DNA of 19,378 nt. Source: Candidatus Delongbacteria bacterium. GTDB lineage: Bacteria; Delongbacteria; UBA4055. The position numbers and the translations under genes were made by a program. Each line of letters starts with the position of its first letter. Within the stretch, counting starts at the first letter, position 1. The stretch lies in the NCBI GenBank assembly GCA_027858795.1, contig JAQICF010000093.1, positions 1-19,378 of the forward strand. The letters are read 5' to 3'. This document shows, one piece after another, positions 1-6,635 of this stretch. The notes below the pieces were generated by a model. It searched no databases and was not told where the DNA came from. It saw nothing but the letters and a program-made list of their open reading frames with translations.

Positions 1-46
1 TGACCAGTAAACAGATAATAATTATGATAAAACTTATTTTTTTCAT
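1..46 (-). CDS. N-terminal fragment of an exported protein (cut by window edge)
   Basis: An ATG at 46-44 on the minus strand opens a frame that stays open to the window edge. The 15 visible residues, MKKISFIIIIICLLV, have the form of a Sec or lipoprotein signal peptide: two lysines followed by a hydrophobic run. A good ribosome binding site (AAAGGAG, 63-57) lies 10 bases upstream. The gene begins about 70 bases beyond the GTT at 118-116 that closes the attC-like foldback, so it would be the first gene of the next cassette in an integron reading. Nothing can be said about function. Confidence 0.5.
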   Translation of the reverse strand, partial: MKKISFIIIIICLLV

Positions 47-111
47 TTATGCCTGACTCCTTTTAAGTTGGTAAAATTGTATGTATAAGCATATTAACTC
101 CAAAATCTGTC

Positions 112-183
112 TGCTAACGGATATGGCAAAAAGCAGTGAAATACAATTCCTTATAAATCATTGCTGTTTTGCCAATGTTATCA
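112..183 (-). repeat. attC-like foldback at the distal end of the protease segment
   Basis: On the minus strand this reads TGATAAC, an imperfect hairpin, then GTTAGCA. The hairpin arms TGGCAAAACAGCAATGA and TCACTGCTTTTTGCCA pair with one bulged C and one mismatch around a loop of about 18 bases. The outer boxes TGATAAC and GTTAGCA are complementary at 6 of 7 positions. This is the layout of an integron attC site: R'' ending AAC, an imperfect stem with an extrahelical base, R' starting GTT. The boxes fit the RYYYAAC/GTTRRRY consensus only loosely. The proximal end of the segment starts GTTATCA (3856), so excision and circularisation would give an R' box exactly complementary to TGATAAC. The foldback could instead be an mRNA 3' hairpin for the protease gene. 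Confidence 0.45.
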
Positions 184-230
184 TCTGTCGCAACTCGCTC
201 TGTTCTTTCTTTACAAATTGAGCCTATTTT
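177..230 (+). repeat. Left inverted repeat of the protease segment
   Basis: Two conserved blocks, GTTATCATCTGTCGCAACTC (177-196) and ACAAATTGAGCCTATTTT (213-230), match in inverted orientation the blocks at 3837-3856 (18/20) and 3806-3823 (18/18). The spacer between blocks is diverged and differs in length (16 versus 13 bases). The outer edge falls on the GTT next to the attC-like hairpin. The stop codon of the protease gene (226-224) lies inside this repeat. Confidence 0.75.
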
Positions 231-2533
231 TTATCTTTCGCTTCTATGTTCTTTTTTATCTCAACTTTATCTTTCGTCTTACTTGTACTTGCAGCAATGA
301 TGTAGTAGAATTTCTTATTTGTACTACTATTTTTCTGCCATTGTGTACTTGTAATGAAAGTACCTGTAGAATCTATAGTAAATGCTCCATAAGGATCTTC
401 TGATGTATAAACTTCATACTCAGATGCCCCAGGAACCATTTCCCATGATAAAGTTACAGTAGTATCATTTTCCATTGTCATCAATACATTATCAGGTGCT
501 GTTAGTATTTGTGTAACATCTGTCCAATATATATCATAAGTATCAGATATTATTTCATTTCCTATGATATCCTTTATTCTGAATATTATATCTCCATCAC
601 ACTCATGATCTCTTGCAGATATTACACCTGTGTAGTTATATGTATTTTTCCCGGATGTTAATGTTATTGTGCCAGAATCACCTTCAATACCATAATCAGC
701 TGTAACACTTTCAATATCAGATACATCATTGAATGTAAGTTGTATTTGCATATCTTCATTTACATTGGCTTGATTTCCAAAAACAAAATCTATACTTGGG
801 TAATCCATATCAGGTATTCCGTAAACTACAACATTGTCCAAAGCATAACTTGTACTCCAACAATAATCTATTCCATTGGTATAATTATGATTCCATCGTA
901 ATTTTATTGTTTGATTGGAATAATCACTCAGATCATAATTCATATTAGTCCATGTTCCATACATTGGTCCAAGCATTTGCGTTGTTGTTAACGGTGTCCC
1001 TGATGCATCACATACATCAAAATATATATAACTATTCGGCGAGTTCAATTTCTTATAGTATAATTTATATTCCAATTTTGTTTTATGAAGCGAGCTATCC
1101 GGTACTGTAAAAGCAGGTGTCCATAATTGATATGAAAAAGATGTTGAATATGTAGAGTAAGTTCGTGCACATTTTTCACCTGCAATATAAGTAGGATCGG
1201 GACCTAACATCCAGCCTGTATATGTTTGTAGAGGCCATTCGTAGGAAGAAATTGTCCAACCTTCTGTTTGCAAATCAGTTATCTCTTGAAAATGTTCAAG
1301 AAATACTGCTTCTACTGTGAAAACACTTGATATACTACCACAATTCGGATCGTCTAACAATTCAGCTTCGATCTTAAATCTTTTACCATCAGGATCCGAA
1401 GTTACGGTGCTTAAATCCCAAGGGTAAACCCATAAGCTATCTTCAAGTACGATATCTGCTTGATTTACATAAACTCCATCTATCTTGATATTGATTTCAG
1501 GATAACTACCTAATACTTGTGGGACTTGAACTTTAATTTCAAGTGTATCTGTGACAATAGCTTTACCTGGTGGCTTTATTGGATAAATGTCGTCTGGATT
1601 TGGATATATTACCTCAGGAATTGGTTTTACATCTATGTATAGCTTTGATAAAGGTGAATTTTCTGAAAAATAATTTGATAAATCGTGATTCATTGAATTC
1701 CTTTTTAAAAAACTTCTGAACAAGTTTACTGATTCCGTTTCCAAATCATCAGCAGGTATTATATATCTGTATAAATTGGAGTCAATCACTGTATATTCGA
1801 GAGTATCTGTCGGATTTAATGAATTCATAAAAGATTCTGTTCTAACTGATGGTGGTTTTATACTGTTATGAACTAGAAAATCAGGACCTTTCATATCTAT
1901 GATTAATGTATCTTCGTAAGCTAAAATAATTGAATCACCAGATGTTACATAATACTGATAATGATTACTCGTGACATTTTTAATTACAGGTAGCTCATAT
2001 ACATTCTTAATCCCGTTTTTCTCATCGTTGGTTAAGCCTGTAGCTGTAGTATTTGTATAACCATGCATAAGAGCTGAAGCATCGTTCACGTCGTCTAAAC
2101 CCAGGCTGTGGGTGAGCTCATGCATCATAACTATGTTTATCTGATGAGTAGATGGATTGAAAACCGTATCATTCACAATTATAGTAAAATTGAAGTATTC
2201 TCCTGGACCGGTTCTATTGCATATTGCTACTGAAGAAGTATCAACGATGCTTAAAGCAGTATCTAAATATACAGTTTCATATTTCACAATACAAAGTTCA
2301 GTTTCAGAGGTAGTTGATGCAGCTATAAGAGTAGGTGCATTTGTAACACCATGAGAATTTACTTCCTGTATACAAGCATTTAAATCTAACCCCCATGTAG
2401 TTTTTAAATTATCTACTTCACTAGTCAGATAAACCGTATGGTCACCTGGTGTTGCAAGCCATGAATCCATTAAATTGTATCCAAAGGTCAAATTCTGGAG
2501 GACTATAAGAAAGAGAATTAATTTATTTATCAT
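224..2533 (-). CDS. Secreted metzincin-like zinc metalloprotease with beta-sandwich and fibronectin III domains
   Basis: A predicted extracellular or surface endopeptidase of about 769 residues. A short Sec signal peptide is followed by a catalytic domain with HELTHSLGLDD near residues 138-148. This fits HExxHxxGxxD, with aspartate as third zinc ligand as in snapalysin-type enzymes. An ALMHGY Met-turn follows about eight residues later, which is diagnostic of metzincins. Residues 400-570 contain a Trp/Tyr-rich jelly-roll-like segment resembling MAM or adhesion modules of secreted proteases. Residues 675-755 look like a fibronectin type III domain. The tail is Lys/Glu-rich with no recognisable sorting domain. 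Three start codons are in phase: TTG at 2539 and ATG at 2536 and 2533. The AGGAGG at 2545-2540 is best spaced (6 bases) for ATG 2533, which is chosen here. It overlaps the upstream gene by 11 bases, so the two are probably translationally coupled. Substrate unknown. Confidence 0.85.
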   Translation of the reverse strand: MINKLILFLIVLQNLTFGYNLMDSWLATPGDHTVYLTSEVDNLKTTWGLDLNACIQEVNSHGVTNAPTLIAASTTSETELCIVKYETVYLDTALSIVDTSSVAICNRTGPGEYFNFTIIVNDTVFNPSTHQINIVMMHELTHSLGLDDVNDASALMHGYTNTTATGLTNDEKNGIKNVYELPVIKNVTSNHYQYYVTSGDSIILAYEDTLIIDMKGPDFLVHNSIKPPSVRTESFMNSLNPTDTLEYTVIDSNLYRYIIPADDLETESVNLFRSFLKRNSMNHDLSNYFSENSPLSKLYIDVKPIPEVIYPNPDDIYPIKPPGKAIVTDTLEIKVQVPQVLGSYPEINIKIDGVYVNQADIVLEDSLWVYPWDLSTVTSDPDGKRFKIEAELLDDPNCGSISSVFTVEAVFLEHFQEITDLQTEGWTISSYEWPLQTYTGWMLGPDPTYIAGEKCARTYSTYSTSFSYQLWTPAFTVPDSSLHKTKLEYKLYYKKLNSPNSYIYFDVCDASGTPLTTTQMLGPMYGTWTNMNYDLSDYSNQTIKLRWNHNYTNGIDYCWSTSYALDNVVVYGIPDMDYPSIDFVFGNQANVNEDMQIQLTFNDVSDIESVTADYGIEGDSGTITLTSGKNTYNYTGVISARDHECDGDIIFRIKDIIGNEIISDTYDIYWTDVTQILTAPDNVLMTMENDTTVTLSWEMVPGASEYEVYTSEDPYGAFTIDSTGTFITSTQWQKNSSTNKKFYYIIAASTSKTKDKVEIKKNIEAKDKK

Positions 2534-3398
2534 CATCAACCTCCTCGTTTACATATTTTCTTTTGTAAAAGTCTATTGGATTGCTGATTTCATTATATTT
2601 TTCAACAATTGAAACTATTTCATTTACAGATCTCAAGGGCTTATTTTTTGAGAAGACCGAGAATGCTTCTTCATCTTTTATTATCAGAGAAGAATTCCTG
2701 ATTCTAAAAAGATTTTCAATTTTCCCATCATATAACTGAAAGAAGAATATATATTTCCCATTTAAATTTTGCCTCCTATCATTAGATGTAATAATAAATT
2801 TACCTGTCGAATTGTAATATTTAATCTGGTTTGGGATCACTTCAAATAAATTCTCGCCTTTTAGAATATTCTCCACCTTAACTGTGTATACTGACCGAGC
2901 ACCTTTAGCATTCGATTCTTCCTCTTCAGTTTTAAAAAAATATTCTATATCTTCAATTGTTCCAATAACAATTAAATCTGAATGTGTTACAAAAAACGCA
3001 AAATCTTCTTCAAGATTATTTGGATCTTTTTTGAGAAATAATCCCAAGTTTTTCATTTTATCAATTGCATTCAGATTTATTTTATATTTAAAATAACTAC
3101 CGGGTGCAACGAAGTGATCTTTTTGGATACCCAACTCTTTGCATCTATTATAGTAATTTGTTTCAAATTCAATTATTTCCTCCTTTGTCATTCCTGTATC
3201 AAAACCTAATCGGTCTTTAACAGTCTCATTTGATTTTGTTTCTTTTGCCTGGGTTTCAGATTGATTTGCTTTAGTAATTCCCTGTTTGACTTCTTTTTTC
3301 TCAACCTGCGGTTCATTTCTACCATCATCTGACATTGCAAAGATGGATGTTAGTAATGCAAATATTATCGCTAAGATTAATACTTTTCTGCTTTTCAT
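2523..3398 (-). CDS. Exported protein of unknown function, upstream partner of the protease
   Basis: 291 residues starting with a Sec signal peptide (Lys/Arg then a hydrophobic stretch, likely cleavage after IFA near residue 21). A charged, Gln/Lys/Glu/Thr-rich low-complexity linker of about 40 residues follows, then a globular part. Residues 135-225 contain a pattern often seen in secreted proteins of unknown role: SDLIVIGTIEDIE, then YTVKVENILKGE, then GKYIFFFQLYD. This suggests a small beta-barrel domain. The ATG at 3398 has a good site, TAGGAG, six bases upstream. The end overlaps the protease start by 11 bases, so both are made from one mRNA. A chaperone, inhibitor or accessory role for the protease is possible from the coupling alone; no sequence motif proves it. 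Confidence 0.75.
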   Translation of the reverse strand: MKSRKVLILAIIFALLTSIFAMSDDGRNEPQVEKKEVKQGITKANQSETQAKETKSNETVKDRLGFDTGMTKEEIIEFETNYYNRCKELGIQKDHFVAPGSYFKYKINLNAIDKMKNLGLFLKKDPNNLEEDFAFFVTHSDLIVIGTIEDIEYFFKTEEEESNAKGARSVYTVKVENILKGENLFEVIPNQIKYYNSTGKFIITSNDRRQNLNGKYIFFFQLYDGKIENLFRIRNSSLIIKDEEAFSVFSKNKPLRSVNEIVSIVEKYNEISNPIDFYKRKYVNEEVDDDK

Positions 3399-3429
3399 TT
3401 GTAACTCCTATTTATTTTTATAATTCAGA

Positions 3430-3450
3430 TTAAAACTTTGTCATATTCAT
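3430..3450 (-). CDS. Possible six-residue leader peptide (MNMTKF)
   Basis: The ATG at 3450 is preceded at six bases by AGGAGGAGG (3465-3457), the strongest ribosome binding site in the window, yet the frame ends after six codons (TAA 3432-3430). It lies about 30 bases upstream of the exported-protein gene. The site is sequestered in a hairpin (see 3451-3490). It may be a regulatory leader peptide or the remnant of a deleted gene; translation is unproven. Confidence 0.35.
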   Translation of the reverse strand: MNMTKF

Positions 3451-3490
3451 AAAAGACCTCCTCCTATTTTACGATTTTGAGGTGTCTTTT
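3451..3490 (-). promoter_or_regulatory. Hairpin that sequesters a ribosome binding site
   Basis: On the minus strand AAAAGACACCTC pairs with GAGGAGGTCTTTT across a loop of about 14 bases: AAAAGAC with GTCTTTT and CCTC with GAGG, with a small internal loop. This buries the AGGAGGAGG site of the leader ORF. The 5' arm (GACACC, 3486-3481) can instead pair with GGTGTC of the upstream large hairpin, so the two structures compete. Confidence 0.4.
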
Positions 3491-3507
3491 ACATGCAGAT
3501 AAAATAA

Positions 3508-3583
3508 AGGACACCGTATCTCTGTTATATCCGGTCCACAGGTCTAGCACAACCTACCGAAAGATATAAAGAGGCGGTGTCCT
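3508..3583 (-). terminator. Large imperfect hairpin followed by a U-rich run (candidate attenuator or small foldback element)
   Basis: AGGACACCG and CGGTGTCCT form perfect 9-base outer arms. Inner pairing continues imperfectly through TCTCT..TATATC against GATATA..AGAG and then CGGT/ACCG and AGGT/ACCT, around a small loop. On the minus strand, the direction of the downstream gene, the hairpin is followed by TTTATTTTAT, as in a rho-independent terminator. A second, exclusive hairpin is possible: GGTGTCCTTTA (from 3515) against TAAAAGACACC (ending 3481), 10 of 11 pairs. A MITE-like inserted foldback is the alternative, but no target-site duplication is obvious. Confidence 0.4.
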
Positions 3584-3752
3584 ATGATTTATAGAACACG
3601 CGCTTCTTCTCTTGTCTTTTCGGTGTTTTAAAGTGCTAGTTTAATGGACCCAGACAAGATAATTAAAGCTAATAACTATCTAAGTATTTTAAAGATTATC
3701 TATTTTTTGTTTAGTTGAACTCCTATTTTTGTTTATATTTTACTATTGTAAG
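3584..3752. other. Gene-free AT-rich leader segment
   Basis: This stretch lies between the candidate promoter (3781-3753) and the large hairpin. It is rich in A and T. It contains only a 15-codon frame on the plus strand (start 3584) with no ribosome binding site. I see no gene or known RNA motif here. If the promoter is real, this is transcribed as part of a leader of roughly 340 bases. Confidence 0.4.
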
Positions 3753-3781
3753 AAATTATCTAATTATTTGTTTAATGTCAA
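3753..3781 (-). promoter_or_regulatory. Sigma70-type promoter for the exported protein/protease pair
   Basis: On the minus strand TTGACA (3781-3776) and TAATTT (3758-3753) are separated by 17 bases. It points at the gene starting at 3398 and lies just inside the right inverted repeat, so the segment carries its own promoter. Confidence 0.5.
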
Positions 3782-3805
3782 GTTGTTTTGTTTTTTACTC
3801 CTTTT

Positions 3806-3856
3806 AAAATAGGCTCAATTTGTCTTTTGTATCTTAGAGTTGCGATTGATGATAAC
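3806..3856 (-). repeat. Right inverted repeat of the protease segment
   Basis: The plus strand holds AAAATAGGCTCAATTTGT (3806-3823) and GAGTTGCGATTGATGATAAC (3837-3856), the inverted copies of the blocks at 213-230 and 177-196. The outer edge is the AAC at 3854-3856. Read on the minus strand the segment therefore begins GTTATCATC. Confidence 0.75.
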
Positions 3857-3976
3857 GTCTGAAAATACGACATATGTCGTATTTATTTTCAGATAGTGCC
3901 TAATTGAAACGGATATACGAATGTCGTATTTATTTTAAGATTAAGGCTAATCAAAACGGATATACGCCATATGTCG
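3854..3976 (-). repeat. Tandem palindromic repeats at the recombinase 3' end (attI-like region)
   Basis: Two and a half degenerate units of 47 and 54 bases. Each contains a dyad related to CGACATATGTCG: a perfect 22-bp palindrome at 3863-3884, a shorter dyad at 3915-3929 and a decayed one at 3965-3976. Read on the minus strand, units are bounded by GTT at 3957, 3910 and 3856. The first two are preceded by ATATCC, the same six bases that precede the GTT closing the attC-like foldback at 118. Arm sequences such as ATTTTCAGA also pair across the 3858-3893 unit. The recombinase C-terminal codons run into the third unit. The most likely reading is a recombinase target region (attI-like), with LexA-type or other regulator sites as the alternative. 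Confidence 0.5.
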
Positions 3977-4666
3977 TTTTTTTCTCCTGTACTTCCAGGT
4001 TGTCCAACGGACTGGTGATTTTATCCATTCCTTTCTTCGTTATGTGGGTGTATATCTCAGTTGTCTTTGAACTATTATGCCCTAATAATTCCTGTATATA
4101 TCTCAAATCTGTTCCGTGTTCGAGTAAATGTGTAGCAAAGCTATGTCTTAGTGCATGAACAGTTGCTTTTTTCCTTTACCGCCTTGTACAAGGATTACAT
4201 TTCTTTTTGAGTCAATATCTGCGATCTTGATATTTACGGCTTCACTTATTCTCAATCCCCCAGAATAGATAAGATATAAAACACACTTGTGTTTCAGATT
4301 CTGTATATTTCCGATAAGAGTTTGTATCTCTTCTTCACTAAAGACAACCGGTAGTTTTTGAGGTCTTTTTGCTCTTGGGATATTATAATATTCTTTTTTC
4401 CTGAAAAGTACTTTTTCGTAATAGAATTTTATTGCATTTATTATTTGATTCTGATATCCATATGAAAGACCTTTTTTGTTCTCATTATACAAATAATCCG
4501 TGATCTGTTCATTTGTAAGATTATCGATGTTTGTGTTATGAAAGTAATATAAAAATAACTGAAAGCAGTGAGTGTAAGATTTAATAGTATTATTGCTGTA
4601 ATTATTCAGCTTTAACTTTTTAAGATATTTTTTTTTCGCTTCATCGTTCATATTGATAGTTTTCAC
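3951..4666 (-). pseudogene. Integron-integrase-like tyrosine recombinase, inactivated by internal deletion and frameshift
   Basis: The N-terminal part (from GTG 4666) has a SAM-like core-binding domain, then GGLRISEAVNI with catalytic Arg I and GGKGKK with the beta-hairpin Lys. It then reads into a spurious end at 4148. In the next frame, from about 4176 to TGA 3951, the rest of the enzyme appears: [18 protein letters not shown] (HxxR), [15 protein letters not shown] (His and nucleophile Tyr) and a tail ending KITSPLDNL. About 50 residues between the Lys motif and the HxxR helix are missing, and the junction lies in a run of A (GGAAAAAAG), which suggests slippage or repeat-mediated deletion. 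The SPLD.L tail is typical of IntI and related Bacteroidota recombinases rather than XerC/D. The IntI-specific insertion would lie in the deleted part, so membership cannot be settled. It is very probably inactive. GTG is chosen because GGA lies five bases upstream; ATG 4651 is the alternative. Confidence 0.85.
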
Positions 4667-4683
4667 CTTTTTCCAAAAATATT

Positions 4684-4712
4684 AATATATTCAACTACTT
4701 ATAATATTGCAA
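4684..4712 (-). promoter_or_regulatory. Promoter of the recombinase pseudogene
   Basis: TTGCAA (4712-4707) and TATATT (4689-4684) on the minus strand are separated by exactly 17 bases, and the -10 lies 17 bases upstream of the GTG start. A CTACTT/AAGTAG dyad overlaps the -35. A TACNGTATACNGTA dyad (4724-4737) lies just upstream; either could be an operator. Confidence 0.5.
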
Positions 4713-4759
4713 GTAGAATAAATTACTGTATACGGTATGTGAATTCTTTTTGATGATGT

Positions 4760-5743
4760 TTAAGTGGTTTTGTCCTTCCCATTTTTCAAATACCCCTTTA
4801 CAAATCTGGCGAAAGGGATCAAAAATACTCCTACGGATGCAGGGATCAAAATATTGATTACGAATAACATAAACCCGGCAGAGACAGCTGCTTCTTTTGG
4901 AAAATTCATCAAACCGAAAACATATGCCGCAGTACCTTCTCGGACGCCAATATCCCCTAGGCTGATAGGTAAAAAAGTTTTAATTAACATCGCCGACCAA
5001 ACACCGATATAAGCAAGGTGGATAGCAATTTCTCCAAAAGCAAAGATAAGTAAAACGAATTGACTTGTATAAACTAAGAATAAAGCTAATGAAAATAATG
5101 AAAGTGTTCTAGCATTTGTTTTAGTAAAACCCTGAATACCTTCATTGAATTTCACAAACCGTGTACTCTTTGAGAAGAAATTATTTTTCACATATGAAAC
5201 GATTAGCTTTATCAAACCTGGATGAAGTAAGATGAAAATAATGATCACAGCAACGACCATAGTAATGATCAGAAGATTGAATTGCATTAGCGAAGAATCG
5301 GTGAAGAACAAATGTGGCAAGAATGGAATAGAAATAACTCCAAAGGCGATCACCGGTAGAACATCGTAGATCTTCTCAAGGATACTCATGCTGAGTAATT
5401 TCATTTTATCAACATTGCGAATAACAAACAATTTACCAAGTTCACCAACTTTCCCCGGAGTAATAAAACCAAAGCTTATGCCAAGAAAAACAGAAGTAAG
5501 TATAAGTTTTGAAGATGTTTTAGTCTCAGAAACTTTTGATATCAAATATTTCCATTTAGCGAACTGCAAAAAAATATTAACAGGTAATAAAAGTAAAGCT
5601 AAGATCATATAATTCTTGTTGGAATTATTGAAGATGAATTTTAATTCATCGGGGTCTATATCGAAAAAGATAACCGCTATGATTGTAATAGATATTATCA
5701 ATTTTAAGATCAAAATATTTCGTTTATTAAAAATCATCTTCAT
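4760..5743 (-). CDS. LPG-synthase-type integral membrane protein (UPF0104 / flippase-like domain)
   Basis: About 327 residues with roughly eight hydrophobic segments filling the whole protein. The pattern GELGK near residue 85 and GDIGVREGTAAYVFG near residue 265 is characteristic of the lysylphosphatidylglycerol synthase transmembrane family (the membrane half of MprF). The soluble aminoacyl-transferase half of MprF is absent, so lysine transfer to lipid is not implied. Stand-alone members are thought to move or present lipids or glycolipids in the inner membrane. The ATG at 5743 is three bases past the stop of the radical SAM gene and is preferred over the TTG at 5752, which overlaps that gene; ATG 5737 is also possible. 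It is the last gene of the minus-strand run. No convincing terminator follows it. Confidence 0.85.
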   Translation of the reverse strand: MKMIFNKRNILILKLIISITIIAVIFFDIDPDELKFIFNNSNKNYMILALLLLPVNIFLQFAKWKYLISKVSETKTSSKLILTSVFLGISFGFITPGKVGELGKLFVIRNVDKMKLLSMSILEKIYDVLPVIAFGVISIPFLPHLFFTDSSLMQFNLLIITMVVAVIIIFILLHPGLIKLIVSYVKNNFFSKSTRFVKFNEGIQGFTKTNARTLSLFSLALFLVYTSQFVLLIFAFGEIAIHLAYIGVWSAMLIKTFLPISLGDIGVREGTAAYVFGLMNFPKEAAVSAGFMLFVINILIPASVGVFLIPFARFVKGYLKNGKDKTT

Positions 5744-5745
5744 TT

Positions 5746-6633
5746 CTACCAAATATTACCGGGGTAAACATATTTCAAACCCTGTTTCGCTCCAATTTCC
5801 ATTGCTTTGAAAATCGTATCTTTAGAAGTTCTTGTTTTGTCAGTCATCTTATAATCAGGGTGGAAAGCTGATACATGCCACGGAATATTGGCTCCAAGGT
5901 TGTCAGCAATGAAATTAGCTATTTGCTTCAATTCTTTATTAGAATCGTTAAAGTCAGGTATTACGAGAGTAGTAATTTCTAAGTGAATGTCAGACTTTGC
6001 AAGAAGCTTTAAATTTCTTAAAACAATATTTATATCACTACCTGTGAACATTTTGCAGTTCTTCACATTAAAGCATTTTAAGTCAATGTTACAAGCATCA
6101 ACCCACAATTTCATATCTTCAATTACTTCCTCAGTCTGAAAACCATTACTTACAAAAATATTTTTCAACTCTTTCTCTTTTGCAAGAACACCAATATCCT
6201 TGGCGTAAGGATAGAATATCGTAGGTTCATTATATGTGTATGAAACAGAAGTACAATTATTGGTCAATGCATTATGAACTATTTCTTCAGGAGTTACAAT
6301 AGGTATAGTATCCATATCAGCTATAACAGATTGACTGATTTGATAATTTTGGCACCATTGACATTTGAAATTACATCCGTAAGTACCCAACGAATAAGTA
6401 TTAGAGCCTTTCTCAAAGTGGAATAAAGGTTTTTTCTCAATTGGATCGACATGGACAGCAATTGGTTTGCTGTGAACTAAACAAACCAATTCTCCATTTA
6501 CATTAGTGTTAACCCTGCACTTTCCGATTGCACCTTCTTTCAGGATGCATCTATGTTCGCAAAGTGAGCATAGTATCGTTGATTGTATCATTGGTTGTGT
6601 AGCAGTATCTTCTATTTTTTTGAAATATTTCAA
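5746..6633 (-). CDS. amrS: AmrS-type radical SAM enzyme (AmmeMemoRadiSam family)
   Basis: 295 residues. An N-terminal cysteine knuckle (LCSLCEHRC, then GKCRVN) is followed by the family-typical DPIEKKPLFHF and GTYGCNFKCQWCQNYQISQ. The CxxxCxxC cysteines there ligate the SAM-cleaving 4Fe-4S cluster. The region SNGFQTEEV and later DLKCF fit the partial TIM barrel of pyruvate formate-lyase activating-enzyme relatives. The family is named for genomic association with Memo and AMMECR1 proteins. Neither is adjacent here, so it stands as an orphan in this window. The chemistry of the family is poorly defined. The TTG start at 6633 is chosen because AAAGGA, inside the last codons of the upstream gene, lies six bases before it. 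The next ATG would still keep all cysteines. Confidence 0.88.
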   Translation of the reverse strand: MKYFKKIEDTATQPMIQSTILCSLCEHRCILKEGAIGKCRVNTNVNGELVCLVHSKPIAVHVDPIEKKPLFHFEKGSNTYSLGTYGCNFKCQWCQNYQISQSVIADMDTIPIVTPEEIVHNALTNNCTSVSYTYNEPTIFYPYAKDIGVLAKEKELKNIFVSNGFQTEEVIEDMKLWVDACNIDLKCFNVKNCKMFTGSDINIVLRNLKLLAKSDIHLEITTLVIPDFNDSNKELKQIANFIADNLGANIPWHVSAFHPDYKMTDKTRTSKDTIFKAMEIGAKQGLKYVYPGNIW

Positions 6634-6635
6634 TA

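Noticed and set aside
3508..3583. Insertion-sequence end or MITE
   Set aside because: Inverted 9-base ends fit, but no target-site duplication or transposase fragment is visible, so it is reported as a hairpin with this as the alternative.
3584..3631. 15-codon frame on the plus strand starting ATGATTTATAGA
   Set aside because: No ribosome binding site and no recognisable sequence; probably chance within the leader region.
3854..3976. Possible short CRISPR array
   Set aside because: Units are degenerate, strongly palindromic and without spacers of constant length; no cas genes are present.
4724..4737. TACTGTATACGGTA resembling half of the E. coli LexA box upstream of the recombinase promoter
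   Set aside because: Only one CTG half-site fits; the matching CAG at N10 is absent, and LexA motifs outside proteobacteria differ. It is kept only as an unexplained dyad.
4667..4759. Terminator for the minus-strand run ending at 4760
   Set aside because: No hairpin followed by a T-run could be found after the stop codon.
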